DNA from: Methanomassiliicoccales archaeon
GTDB lineage: Archaea; Thermoplasmatota; Thermoplasmata; Methanomassiliicoccales; JAAEEP01
Length of the DNA: 64,000 nucleotides
Direction of reading: 5' to 3'
Assembly: GCA_013415695.1 (NCBI GenBank)
Contig: JAAEEP010000009.1
Location: forward strand, 32,317-96,316
This document shows, in pieces, positions 46,889 through 56,661 of this stretch. The position numbers were made by a program, and so were the translations under genes. Position 1 is the stretch's first letter; each line of letters starts with the position of its first letter. The notes beneath the pieces were generated by a model. That model worked only from the letters and a program-made list of their open reading frames with translations, had not been told where the DNA came from and searched no databases.

Positions 46889-47731
46889 ATGGAGACGAAT
46901 AGCAATTCAGAGGCCATGGATGTGATCATTCCCACCTGGAATTCCAGTGACATCCTGGATATGGTACTAGAGGGAGTACGGGAGCATATCCATCCAAATA
47001 GAATAATTCTCGTGGATAGAAATTCCACTGATAAGACTCTTGATATCGCAAAGGAGTTTGATTGCGATGTATTGACCGATACCGTGTCGCTTGGATCGGC
47101 CAGGATGCTGGGCATTTCCTCGAGCAGTGCAGAATTTGTAGCTTTCATAGACGATGACATCGTCATTCACGAGGATTTCAGGGAGAAGCTGATGGAATTC
47201 ATGGACAACGAAACCGGGGCCGTTCAGGGAACTGCCCTTTCAACCGAACCAAGGCTGAGGAGAAGGATGAAAGATCGGTGGGAAAAGCTGACCAAAGAAA
47301 AAGGCTTCTTCCTGTTGAAACCTGGACAGAGGGGCTATACTAACTGCACTATATTGAGAAGGAGATTATTGTCTGGTCTGCAAATTGAAGATCTCAATTC
47401 CTTTGAAGACTGGGTCATAGCCAATCATATATTAGAGGAGGGGTATTCCTGGAAAATCACTCCGGTCTATGTCGACCATCACCATGTTGTCAAATCAGTG
47501 GTATCTAAATACGGTTGGAATGGGGCAGGAATATGGAATCTGGCCAAGACCGGTAGGCTCTCAATATCGAAAACACTACGTTATTTTACGAGATACGCTG
47601 CCACCCATCCCTTGGATATGGTGGTCGATCTTCGACTAGATGATCGAGAGAATTTCATCTATCATTTTAAAGCATTGGTCGGTGTCATGCTATCCCCTCT
47701 ATACACAGTCAAAAAGTTCTTGAGGGATTGA
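46889..47731 (+). CDS. Glycosyltransferase family 2 protein
   Basis: The conserved part begins D-V-I-I-P-T-W-N-S-S-D, has V-D-R-N-S-T-D-K-T, then F-I-D-D-D-I-V with the metal-binding D-x-D. The C-terminal third is less typical and contains Y-V-D-H-H-H-V-V-K. The protein is 280 residues from the ATG at 46889 or up to 320 from a TTG at 46769; the TATA-like AGTATAAAC near 46824 supports the shorter form. It may modify surface glycans or lipids together with the family 4 enzyme. AT content is raised as in the rest of this patch. Confidence 0.85.
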   Translation: METNSNSEAMDVIIPTWNSSDILDMVLEGVREHIHPNRIILVDRNSTDKTLDIAKEFDCDVLTDTVSLGSARMLGISSSSAEFVAFIDDDIVIHEDFREKLMEFMDNETGAVQGTALSTEPRLRRRMKDRWEKLTKEKGFFLLKPGQRGYTNCTILRRRLLSGLQIEDLNSFEDWVIANHILEEGYSWKITPVYVDHHHVVKSVVSKYGWNGAGIWNLAKTGRLSISKTLRYFTRYAATHPLDMVVDLRLDDRENFIYHFKALVGVMLSPLYTVKKFLRD

Positions 47732-48431
47732 ATTAGCTATTATCATGACTGGATATTGCTTTTTGATATTGACAGCATGACCCTCGTCCAAAGTCTATTA
47801 ATGGCCTCACCAAGAGAATGTACAGCATAGAGATTGGCGATGGTCACGTGAAGGGTAACTATGATGTCAACATCTCCATCAACGCCTTTCTAGGATAGAG
47901 TCCTACGAAGCATTTTCACAGTGACATTCAGAAATGAATTGGCATCTCTGGATACACAATGAATTTCGCAGCTCCATAATCTCTCTCGAGGTTTTCCAAA
48001 TCATCATTTGAGATAATCTCAATGACACATACTACTTGAGTTAATCCTTTTTACAGGAACGACCTGATGATCATGAATCTCATTTTTTCCCCTCCAGTTC
48101 AATTTGGGTTCGTATAGCTAAGAATCAATGTTTTGATCAGTATTGAGTCGTTCAATCGGCACAAGGTTTCTTAATATTTTCATAATTCATTCATTATAAA
48201 TCTATGAAGTGAGATAATCATGAGAATGGTCTTTTGTGACACAACCATTTTCTTCAATATGATTGAATTCGAGATTTCAATTCAATTGTATCTACTACGA
48301 ATTCTCCAGGGGTAAATAGGGAAATAATTCTTTCAACCACCAATTTATTAACATTGTAATATTCTTACATTTTTTGAAATAGTTGAGTTTCGCTGATAGG
48401 ACATGTTAGAAGTAACCAGCGGTGATGATTG
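47732..48431. other. 700-base AT-rich stretch holding a small broken gene
   Basis: No intact gene is visible. The minus strand at 47928-48083 looks like a small gene interrupted by one in-frame stop and is listed separately. The plus strand has a 27-residue frame starting at 47818 that is not credible. The right-hand end must hold the promoter of the gene at 48432. Confidence 0.45.
47928..48083 (-). pseudogene. Small gene with in-frame TAA (possible pseudogene)
   Basis: On the minus strand GGAGGGG precedes an ATG at 48083 by about six bases. The frame reads ten codons (M-R-F-M-I-I-R-S-F-L), then TAA. It then continues in the same frame for 40 coherent codons: T-Q-V-V-C-V-I-E-I-I-S-N-D-D-L-E-N-L-E, and I-V-Y-P-E-M-P-I-H-F, to a TGA at 47928-47930. 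The strand-helix-strand pattern ending in V-Y-P resembles small dimeric ferredoxin-like proteins. A nonsense mutation in a small gene is the simplest reading. Confidence 0.4.
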
Positions 48432-48761
48432 ATGACCTCGACAGTAAAGATCAACATGAACGTCTGCAGCCAGTTCACAGTAGTGAAGGCTACCCAGAAG
48501 GATGACGGCACCTTCGACATCGAAGTGACCTCGGACTGCCCCAATGTCAGGGAGTTCGCAGAGACGCTGGAGAACCTTGACCTAACCGATCTAACGGACA
48601 AGGCCAACAGCAGGTTATTCGACCGAATGAGGGTGACAGCCATGAGCGCCAATTGCCTGGTTCCGGCGGGAATTCTCCACGCCGCTTGGATAGAGGCTGG
48701 ATTGATCTCAAAGAACCTCGCCAAGAGCGTCGGTAACAACAATGTGGAGTTCGTTGACTAG
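48432..48761 (+). CDS. Small Cys-containing methanogen-type protein (DUF6951-like)
   Basis: The 109-residue protein starts at the ATG at 48432 just after GGTGATG; a TTG three bases upstream is the alternative. It shows K-I-N-M-N-V-C-S-Q-F-T, then V-T-S-D-C-P-N-V, and N-C-L-V-P-A-G-I-L-H-A-A-W-I-E-A-G-L. This three-block cysteine pattern recalls a small family I associate with DUF6951, known from methanogens and some anaerobic bacteria; the assignment is from memory and is unverified. The cysteines could bind metal. The next gene is a convergent geranylgeranyl reductase-like flavoprotein 19 bases away. Confidence 0.72.
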   Translation: MTSTVKINMNVCSQFTVVKATQKDDGTFDIEVTSDCPNVREFAETLENLDLTDLTDKANSRLFDRMRVTAMSANCLVPAGILHAAWIEAGLISKNLAKSVGNNNVEFVD

Positions 48762-48780
48762 TCAGAGAATAAAGAATTAC

Positions 48781-49842
48781 TCACCAACCATACAAGGGAA
48801 GAGTGAGATATGAAGTATAGAGGGGCCTATCCTGAGGGCTCTTCGTATAATTGATAAGATGAAGCGGGTAAGTATAGAATCTTGAGAACGGGCGGATTAA
48901 ACTCTCCAGCTGCTCGTTGGTTATTTCTCGAGAGCGGTTGAATGCCTTCATGAACCTGGGGGAGTTGAAACCAGATTTTACCCACCACTTCTGATACGCG
49001 CTCAGATTTCCTTGAATAATAGATTTGGCAGCCTGTTTACCAGCTTCCATCGCTACCCTTATTCCCCCCATTGTCAGCGGGTTGGCCTGTCCAGCTGCAT
49101 CCCCCACCAATAATGCCTTTCCGTTGACGATGCTGCTCAAGCCCCCGAAGCATATACGCCGCCCGTGCTTCTCTAGTATCTCTTCCTCGACGACATCAGT
49201 CCCCATAGGGAACCCTATCTTGCACCTGTTGCCAAACGGGAATTCCCATCTGTACCCACCGTTATACATGCTGTCAGCGACGAAGGTCATCACATTGGGC
49301 CTCGCTGGTCTATCGATGACGAACTGCTGAAGGACCACGCTCTCGGGTGGATCCTCACCGAATAATGACTTTCTGACAAGTGAGCTCGCGCCATCGGCCC
49401 CAACGAGGTATTCACATCCTAATCGCTGGCCTGAGAAAAGACAAAGGGTAAAACCATCTTTGGAACGCTCAACGCTCTTCACAGAATCGTGCACGATCTC
49501 TCCACCTGAACGCTTGTATTGATCCAACACTCCCTTTAGAAATGCTGATCGATCGATGATGTAACCCTTGTCCTTATATCTGGAGACAACTCCACCTGGC
49601 CATCTCATCTCTATCGTATCTATGGTATTGAGCACAGCGCCCACGGCAAGGGGCTTCAAACGCTCGAATGCCCTCTTGCTTATTCCCTCCCCGCACATGC
49701 AGTGATACCTCTTGTATCTTGAATTCTCCAGTCTTTCGATCAAGATGACCTTGAGGTCATTCCTGTCAATGTGCTTCAGGAAGAATCCTGTGGAAGCTCC
49801 CCCTGGCCCCCCTCCTATTATCGCAATATCGGCATCGGACAA
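48781..49842 (-). CDS. Geranylgeranyl reductase-like flavoprotein, paralogue
   Basis: This 353-residue protein aligns from end to end with the one at 17147-18208, both of the same length and both ending Y-G-W. Shared features include I-G-G-G-P-G-G-A, Y-K-R-Y-H-C-M-C-G-E-G-I-S-K-R-A-F, G-Y-I-I-D-R-S-A-F-L, G-A-D-G-A-S-S, and G-D-A-A-G-Q-A-N-P-L-T-M-G-G-I-R. As with its relative, reduction of isoprenoid chains of membrane lipids is likely but the substrate is open. It stands alone here, in contrast to the three-gene unit of the other copy. Confidence 0.86.
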   Translation of the reverse strand: MSDADIAIIGGGPGGASTGFFLKHIDRNDLKVILIERLENSRYKRYHCMCGEGISKRAFERLKPLAVGAVLNTIDTIEMRWPGGVVSRYKDKGYIIDRSAFLKGVLDQYKRSGGEIVHDSVKSVERSKDGFTLCLFSGQRLGCEYLVGADGASSLVRKSLFGEDPPESVVLQQFVIDRPARPNVMTFVADSMYNGGYRWEFPFGNRCKIGFPMGTDVVEEEILEKHGRRICFGGLSSIVNGKALLVGDAAGQANPLTMGGIRVAMEAGKQAAKSIIQGNLSAYQKWWVKSGFNSPRFMKAFNRSREITNEQLESLIRPFSRFYTYPLHLINYTKSPQDRPLYTSYLTLPLYGW

Positions 49843-50048
49843 CTCACTTCACTCAATAGGATGAATTTCACTATTCTAGATAATATCACCGAAGATCGTT
49901 TCCCAATCCTGCAAGATTCTTGGGTTTTCGGTGACCAAAGTTATTATGCACCTGCTAAGGATAATAACTTACACGAAGGAAAGAAGAAATAAGAGTTGTA
50001 ATCTTCATTTGAGTAGTCAATATAGTTCAGAAAGAGGCATCTGGGGGG

Positions 50049-53000
50049 ATGGCAATCAAGGGAAGCTGGTATCCGATCATTGTTCTAGCATCTCTAGTCC
50101 TGGTTTCCACCATGGGAACCGCGATCCCCTCTGACCACGATCTCGCATCAGTCTCCTTCTCTCAGCCTCAGATGGATCTGAGCGAGGAGACTCTATTGGC
50201 TGGAGATGGAGAATCCGGATGGGGGATATCTTTCGACCAGATCGAAATGGGCACCAATGACCCATCTACAATTGACACAGATAATTACACCCTTATTCTC
50301 AATGACGCTAATAGTTATGAGGAGTCGGTCGTACTGGAAGGTGAGCTTCTCCTTTTCTCCGATGGAGACAGCAATGCAAGGGTTGTCACAATTCAACCCA
50401 AACGTTTCAGTGAAGGAAACTGGAATTTCAGCGTGGAAGCCTACCTCAACCGGGATAATTCCACACTTACCGACTACTCCAATGTCACGCCCTCGAAATT
50501 TGGCTTGACCATCAATGTTGTCTGGGATCTGATGACTTACTCCGCCGTCAACCTTCTGGCGGGAAATCCCTCCAACGGTCAGGAGAAGGTCCTAGTGTTC
50601 AACTCATCATCTGGAAGCTGGATCCAGGTCGCAACCGACATCGTTCCCACGACCTCGAGGAGGTTCGACACAGCCTGTGACGATTTCAATTGTACGGCAT
50701 CGACAGAGAGCGCCTACGGATACAGGCCGAACCACTACATCGTATCGTTCTCGTATTCCGGGGGCACATGGATCAATATCACCATCTTCCACACGGAGGT
50801 GGGTTTGGTTCATCACTCTCGCTATCAGATGTCCTCCTCGATAGGCGAGGTGAAGTACGATATACATAGCGACATTGACCTCGTCTCAGGAGGATCGTAT
50901 AACGCCCAGAACGCCTGGATGATACCGAACATGATCATGAGGAACAACTCTATCAGATACCCCATCATCAATCCCGATTTCGAATTCGTGAGAAAGGATT
51001 CCAGCGCTTGGATAGAATTAATGGAACCCGATGGATCCACGATAGAGGATGGTGCGGTGTACCTCGACTTCGGGAATGGTTGGGAACCATCATCCTACAA
51101 CTCCGTTTCTGGAAGGTACGAATGCCCTCTGCCCTCCGACTCCAAGGCGAACTGGAGCATCCCTGTGAATGTGAGAGCGGTTGTCGACTCCGTCGAGGTC
51201 ATTAGGGAGGTTTCAGTCACCGTTCTGAACCAGAACAGGAGTGAGATATTCCTGCCCCTATGGTGGAACGGCTGGGATTGGGTGACCACCCTGCACAAGG
51301 ACGATTCGAACAATGCCGGAAGTGCTGAGTTGGTTTATGCACCCTACGATCACCCCACGGTCTCCGGCATCTACGTCGATAATCCAGGTGGAGTGTCCTC
51401 CGACATCTTGGACACACAGTCCGAGATAGCCATTCACTATCCACACGACTACATGTACTGGATGGTGAAGGACTGGGATCAGGCCGCCTACTCGTCTCAG
51501 CAGGGACATTTTATCCTAGACAGGAACTTCACCTTCGCGTCCAGATGGGATGACCCCTCTTATGTGGGCCTGGGAGACACATACATCACCACATTGTGTC
51601 CAGGCAATTCCGCGTCACTGCAGCAGTATTACCAGCAATATCTACACGGAACAAAGATCATGGGCAGATCCGTTCAAGCGTGGATATCCTCTGGCAGTTC
51701 GCATTTGAAAGGCTCGTTTTACTACGACCTAGATGGCCTTGAGGCCAAGGACTATTGGCCTGGTGCATGGTACCCATATCTCCCCTATGACGCGATGGAC
51801 CATGACAGGATCTGCATCGATGGCGAGATCCCCGAGGACGCCTGGGAGAAGTTGCTTTGGACCGCTGAGCACAAGGGCGTCTGGACGGGTTACTGCCACG
51901 ATACGTACGACAGCAGCTGGACCTCTTTCTTAAGATGGATCGATGAGGATAAGCTGAACTGCACCCGGGAGAACTGGAAGGCCACCGATGGCGAGCTGAT
52001 CTCTTATATCAACGGTAGATTGACAACCGATATCGAATACGATCTCTCAGCCTCGAACAATTACCTGAAGCAGTATGATATCTCACGGGTCGATCCCTAT
52101 CAAGTGGGATACTGGAACGTCCCGGTAACCATCGCCGTGGACCTTTCAGAGTTCTCACAGGAACTTCTGGACATCGCGATCGTAGAAGGAAACAAGGTCT
52201 TGCAGAAGGGAGATGGTTCGCTCAAATTCCTGAACGGAGCCAGGATCATGGAGACGGGGTATGACATAAGGAACAACATCCTCTACGTTTCCCATTTCTG
52301 GAACTCGTCCTCCACCTTGAAACTGGTCTTTGAATCACCGTTCTGGGGACCAGATTTCGAAAACTATTCCAATGATCCGGCATTTTGCAGGATAGGTGAT
52401 CTTTACAGCTTCAATGCCACCGTCAATGAGTCATGCACTTGGTCGGTAAGCACCGACGCTATGTTCCTTTACCAGGTGAACGGCAGTACCTGGTGCAACG
52501 TATCGGGCACACCTGACATATCGGACATCGGCGTGTATCAAGTCAACTTCTCTGCAACTAGTGACTTGGGAACCCTGACCAGCTATCAGAATTACACCTT
52601 GATTGTGTGCAGTATCTGGCCCCCATATTTCATCACCTCTCCCCCCACATCAGCAAAGGTGGGGGGCAACTACTACTACAGGGCCGAGTGCAACGAGTCG
52701 GTCACATGGGACATGGGTACTAACGCGACATGGATAACGATCGACTCGCTCAACGGCGTGGTCAGTGGCACCCCGCTGAACGCAAGCTGGTACTGGGTCA
52801 ACCTCACCGCAACATCGGTGAACGGAACCCAAACATCCTTCCAGAACTTCACGATCGATGTGTCGGAAGAGGCGCTATGGGCACCGGACTTCCTTTCGAG
52901 CCCGCAAGATCCGTGTTACGGTTTTGAGGGTCAGGTCCACTATTACAACGCCACCGTCAACGAGAGCTCGACCTGGGCCCTCTATACCGATGCAGCTTTC

Positions 53001-53924
53001 CTCAGTACTGAAAGCGGGTCGACGTGGTGCAACGTATCAGGTACTCCAGATTCGTCCCAGTCTGGTACCTACTATGTGAACATCACCGCACTCTCCGATG
53101 AAGGAGTGCTCTCATCGTTCCAGAACTATACATTGATCGTGAACGATACCTGGGAACCTAGCTTCACCTCGACTCCGATCGAGAATGGGACGGTGGGTGA
53201 GCCATTCTCATACCAGGCCGAATGCAACGAGTCGGTCACCTGGTCGATGAACACGAACGCGTCATTTCTTTCCATATCCACATCGGGGCTGGTCTCAGGA
53301 ACACCGGATGCAGCGGGCGTATTCGAGGTGAGCATCTCCGCCACCTCGGATGCGGGCATGCTGACGGCTTACCAGCTTTTCATGCTGACTATCGTCGAAC
53401 CAGAACCGACTTCCTGGGCCCCGATCATTAGTACGACGCCGGTCACTAGCGTTCTGAACAACTCCGCCTACTCATACGATTGCGACACCAATGAAACAGC
53501 CAACTTCTCCCTTGCCACCAATGCCGGATTCCTGAGCATCTCGGCCACGGGCATGGTGAGTGGGACGGCCGATCTGGCTGGATCATACTGGGTGAACATC
53601 ACGGCAACCAGCGTGGAGGGGGGGGAGTCCTCATACCAGAACTACACCCTTGTGGTCGTCAGCTGGAATCCAACATTCACCACCACACCCATCACTTACG
53701 GTGTGAACGGGACGGCCTACTCGCTCGAACGCGACTTTCCTTTCATTCGATGCGGACACTGGATTGGTATCCGGCACGCCCGTCTCCCCGGGGACACACT
53801 GGGTCAACATCACCGCACGGAACTCTGTTGGTGGGATGGCCTTCCAGAACTACTCCCTGACCATCAACGACACCTGGAAACCAACTCTGAACACTCCCGA
53901 AGAGAACCTGTTCTACTGTCTTGA
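50049..53924 (+). CDS. Giant exported Ig-repeat protein, N-terminal part (frame broken near 53725)
   Basis: The frame gives 1291 residues, but about the last 65 are an out-of-frame tail. The start has a signal peptide (about 1-28). Residues about 30-765 are an N-terminal region of unknown type with many aromatic and N-x-S/T sites; a stretch with H-K-G-V-W-T-G-Y-C-H near 615-625 could be catalytic, but I cannot name it. From about 766 come Ig-like repeats of about 85-92 residues, each starting W-x-P and containing N-E-S/T-x-x-W and V-S-G-T-P. Repeats 1-5 are intact. In repeat 6 about 50 bases are missing after G-T-A-Y-S, shifting the frame; the correct frame continues in the ORF at 53764. Confidence 0.8.
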   Translation: MAIKGSWYPIIVLASLVLVSTMGTAIPSDHDLASVSFSQPQMDLSEETLLAGDGESGWGISFDQIEMGTNDPSTIDTDNYTLILNDANSYEESVVLEGELLLFSDGDSNARVVTIQPKRFSEGNWNFSVEAYLNRDNSTLTDYSNVTPSKFGLTINVVWDLMTYSAVNLLAGNPSNGQEKVLVFNSSSGSWIQVATDIVPTTSRRFDTACDDFNCTASTESAYGYRPNHYIVSFSYSGGTWINITIFHTEVGLVHHSRYQMSSSIGEVKYDIHSDIDLVSGGSYNAQNAWMIPNMIMRNNSIRYPIINPDFEFVRKDSSAWIELMEPDGSTIEDGAVYLDFGNGWEPSSYNSVSGRYECPLPSDSKANWSIPVNVRAVVDSVEVIREVSVTVLNQNRSEIFLPLWWNGWDWVTTLHKDDSNNAGSAELVYAPYDHPTVSGIYVDNPGGVSSDILDTQSEIAIHYPHDYMYWMVKDWDQAAYSSQQGHFILDRNFTFASRWDDPSYVGLGDTYITTLCPGNSASLQQYYQQYLHGTKIMGRSVQAWISSGSSHLKGSFYYDLDGLEAKDYWPGAWYPYLPYDAMDHDRICIDGEIPEDAWEKLLWTAEHKGVWTGYCHDTYDSSWTSFLRWIDEDKLNCTRENWKATDGELISYINGRLTTDIEYDLSASNNYLKQYDISRVDPYQVGYWNVPVTIAVDLSEFSQELLDIAIVEGNKVLQKGDGSLKFLNGARIMETGYDIRNNILYVSHFWNSSSTLKLVFESPFWGPDFENYSNDPAFCRIGDLYSFNATVNESCTWSVSTDAMFLYQVNGSTWCNVSGTPDISDIGVYQVNFSATSDLGTLTSYQNYTLIVCSIWPPYFITSPPTSAKVGGNYYYRAECNESVTWDMGTNATWITIDSLNGVVSGTPLNASWYWVNLTATSVNGTQTSFQNFTIDVSEEALWAPDFLSSPQDPCYGFEGQVHYYNATVNESSTWALYTDAAFLSTESGSTWCNVSGTPDSSQSGTYYVNITALSDEGVLSSFQNYTLIVNDTWEPSFTSTPIENGTVGEPFSYQAECNESVTWSMNTNASFLSISTSGLVSGTPDAAGVFEVSISATSDAGMLTAYQLFMLTIVEPEPTSWAPIISTTPVTSVLNNSAYSYDCDTNETANFSLATNAGFLSISATGMVSGTADLAGSYWVNITATSVEGGESSYQNYTLVVVSWNPTFTTTPITYGVNGTAYSLERDFPFIRCGHWIGIRHARLPGDTLGQHHRTELCWWDGLPELLPDHQRHLETNSEHSRREPVLLS
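53720..53730 (+). other. Frame-breaking deletion in the Ig-repeat gene
   Basis: In frame one the text reads G-V-N-G-T-A-Y-S and then nonsense. In the other frame the text from 53725 reads S-N-A-T-F-L-S-F-D-A-D-T-G-L-V-S-G-T-P, the middle of the same repeat. Other repeats carry about 16-17 residues between these blocks, so about 50 bases seem to be missing, a number not divisible by three. It is either a real mutation or an assembly error across the repeats. Confidence 0.75.
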
Positions 53925-56625
53925 GGGTGAGCTGTTCTACTACAACCTCACTGCCAACGAGACCTGCAGTTGGTCCCTTGATGCTTACCCATCTTTCCTC
54001 AACTTCACCCATGGTGATGATTGGATTAACGTATCTGGGGTACCAAGCTCCACCGATGCCGGGGAGTACTTCGTCATCATATCCGCGAAGTCGGTGGCGG
54101 GAACCTTGATCGCATACGACGGTTTCAACCTGATAGTGAACGACACATGGTCCCCCTCATTCTTGACCGCTCCCGATAACCCGGAAATCGGGTTGGAGCA
54201 GGAGAATTACTACTACAACGCGACCGTTAACGAAACGGTAACCTGGTATTTCCAGACAGATGCGCCGTTCCTTTCCATCGTGTCAGGAGGGGACTGGGCA
54301 AATGTTTCTGGAACGCCCCTGTCGGGTGATTCCGGAACATACTACGTCAACCTCTCTGCCGAGAGCATTGCGGGAACCTTGAGGGGATTCCAGAACTATT
54401 CACTTGTTGTCGGTAACGCCTGGAAGCCCTCCTTCACCTCAACCCCAGATGACCCGGCTTACGGGATGGAGGGACAGATATACTGGTACAACTCAACGGT
54501 CAACGAGACGTGCACCTGGTCCGTCGATACCGACGCCACCTTCGTCTCCGTGATCTATAGTGATACCTGGTGCAACATATCAGGAACCCCTGGTTCATCC
54601 GAATCTGGGATATACTTTGCCATCATTACCGCGAGAAGCTCGCTGGGAACCCTATCAGCCTCCCAGGACTTCACGATCATCATCAATGACACCTGGGCGC
54701 CCTTCTTCCTCTCGTTCCCGAGCGACCCCCAACACCTTCGGGAGGAAATTTTCTATTCATTCAATGTCACTGTCAATGAGTCGGCCATCTGGACGCTTTC
54801 CACAGACGCTCCATTCCTTTCAATGGTCAATGGGGAGACATGGGCCAATGTTACCGGAACTCCCTCATCAGATGATAGCGGAATATACCTGGTCAACTTC
54901 ACCGCCGTAAGCGTGAAGGGTACGCTACCGGCCTACCTGGAGTTCACCCTGATCGTGGGAGATGTGTGGGCTCCCATAATTGAAGTATACCCAGAGGACC
55001 CTGGGCTGGGACGCGAGGATCAACCATACTTCTGCTACATCGAGGCGAACGAAAGCTCTGTTTGGGGCCTGCAAACCAACGCACCCTTCCTGAGTATGGA
55101 GAACGGTGACGATTGGGGCAATATCTCCGGGATTCCTTCATTAACCGATGCTGGGACCTACTTCGTCAATGTCTCGGTGGAGTCGGTGGCCGGCACCCTG
55201 ACCACATATTTGAACTACATCCTTGTGGTGGGGGATACATGGGCTCCTGCCTTCACCTCCACCCCAATCGCGTTCGCGACGGTTCAAATAGAGTATCTTT
55301 ACGACGCAGAATGCAACGAATCAGTCTCTTTTATGATCATCACGAATGCCACCTGGCTCACCGCCAACAGTGCCCAAGGATCGGTGGGCGGGACACCCAA
55401 CGCCCCGGGATGGTTCTGGGTCAACATTACCGCAACATCTGGATCAGGGACCCTTTCCTCATTCCAGAACTTCACCGTCATCGTCGAAGCCGTTCCCGTG
55501 TGGGGCCCCACCTTCATCACGGTGCCAGATGATCCGGAATATGGCAGGGAGAGCATCAGCTACCAACGGACTGTAGAGACAAACGAGAGTTGTACATGGT
55601 CCCTCATCACGGACGCGAGTTTCCTGTCCCACTCGAGCGGCCTTACCTCAATTACCGTATCTGGAACTCCGACAAACGATGACGCTGGAACATACTTCGT
55701 CAACATCTCTGCCACCTCTATCTCGGGAAAGCTCTCAATCCATCTGAACTACACGCTGATATTCAATGACACCTGGACTTCAACATTCGTCTCGATCCCA
55801 GCCCAAATGAGTGTCGTGGAAGGCTCTCAGATCTGGACCAATGTGACCACCAACGAATCGTGCTCGTGGTCAGTAAGCACCGACGCTGAATTCCTTTCAG
55901 TTTCCTGGGGTTCGAGCTGGTCCTCGATCGATGGTTTACTTCCAGGATACCGCAACATCACGCTCACTGTGAAGGACGCCCTGAAACCCTCACTGATCAT
56001 CACATTTCCAACGGATGATCAGTGGACAAATGTCAATTCCCTGATGCTGACTTGGGAAGAGGAAGAGAACAGCTCAACGATCGAATCATTCGAGATAAGC
56101 ATCGATGATGAGGAATGGATTGAGGTGGGTCTTGTTTACGAGTTTCTCCTATTATCCATGACGGAAGGAACTCATTCGATCGCCATCAGGGGAGTCGACG
56201 AGCTTGGCCAGATGGATCTCGAGGTCATATCTCTAAGCATCGATCTAACCAGTCCCAGCCTGGAGATCACCGCACCTTTGAACGGTGACGAGCTTTACTC
56301 CAGTTCAATCACCATTCAATGGTTGGGTGATGACTCTATATCCGGAATCCTGAAATTCGAGATAAGGATGGACGAAGGCTCGTGGATTGACCTGGGAGTG
56401 GTGTACAGCTACACCATAGACTCGTTGGATGACGGAGAGCACACCGTTGAGGTGAGGGCATATGACAATGTGGGTAACAACAGGACCGTGACCTTGAATT
56501 TCGAAGTGGACACCTCAAGTTCCTCTGCATTCACCACGAATTTGATGGGGGCTTTCATCATCCTTGCCGTGATAATCATGATACCCACAGTATACATGCT
56601 GACTATTAGGAGAAGACGACTGTGA
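53764..56625 (+). CDS. Giant exported Ig-repeat protein, C-terminal part
   Basis: This 953-residue frame continues the upstream gene in the shifted frame and has no signal peptide of its own. It holds the end of repeat 6 and repeats 7-14, rich in N-x-S/T. Two further modules follow, each with an I-x-I-D-D-E/M-D-E-x-x-W-I-x-V/L-G-x-V-Y pattern (about 745-925). The end is a membrane helix (about 927-947, M-G-A-F-I-I-L-A-V-I-I-M-I-P-T) and the basic tail R-R-R-R-L. The full protein would be about 2,190 residues, anchored in the membrane with the repeats outside. Adhesion or envelope structure is likely; as it stands the second part could not be exported unless the frame is restored. Confidence 0.8.
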   Translation: MVSGTPVSPGTHWVNITARNSVGGMAFQNYSLTINDTWKPTLNTPEENLFYCLEGELFYYNLTANETCSWSLDAYPSFLNFTHGDDWINVSGVPSSTDAGEYFVIISAKSVAGTLIAYDGFNLIVNDTWSPSFLTAPDNPEIGLEQENYYYNATVNETVTWYFQTDAPFLSIVSGGDWANVSGTPLSGDSGTYYVNLSAESIAGTLRGFQNYSLVVGNAWKPSFTSTPDDPAYGMEGQIYWYNSTVNETCTWSVDTDATFVSVIYSDTWCNISGTPGSSESGIYFAIITARSSLGTLSASQDFTIIINDTWAPFFLSFPSDPQHLREEIFYSFNVTVNESAIWTLSTDAPFLSMVNGETWANVTGTPSSDDSGIYLVNFTAVSVKGTLPAYLEFTLIVGDVWAPIIEVYPEDPGLGREDQPYFCYIEANESSVWGLQTNAPFLSMENGDDWGNISGIPSLTDAGTYFVNVSVESVAGTLTTYLNYILVVGDTWAPAFTSTPIAFATVQIEYLYDAECNESVSFMIITNATWLTANSAQGSVGGTPNAPGWFWVNITATSGSGTLSSFQNFTVIVEAVPVWGPTFITVPDDPEYGRESISYQRTVETNESCTWSLITDASFLSHSSGLTSITVSGTPTNDDAGTYFVNISATSISGKLSIHLNYTLIFNDTWTSTFVSIPAQMSVVEGSQIWTNVTTNESCSWSVSTDAEFLSVSWGSSWSSIDGLLPGYRNITLTVKDALKPSLIITFPTDDQWTNVNSLMLTWEEEENSSTIESFEISIDDEEWIEVGLVYEFLLLSMTEGTHSIAIRGVDELGQMDLEVISLSIDLTSPSLEITAPLNGDELYSSSITIQWLGDDSISGILKFEIRMDEGSWIDLGVVYSYTIDSLDDGEHTVEVRAYDNVGNNRTVTLNFEVDTSSSSAFTTNLMGAFIILAVIIMIPTVYMLTIRRRRL

Positions 56626-56661
56626 ATTCGCGTATTTTACTTGACATGAGAATCTAGTAGA

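Noticed and set aside
47818..47901. 27-residue plus-strand frame
   Set aside because: Too short, no ribosome site, no pattern.
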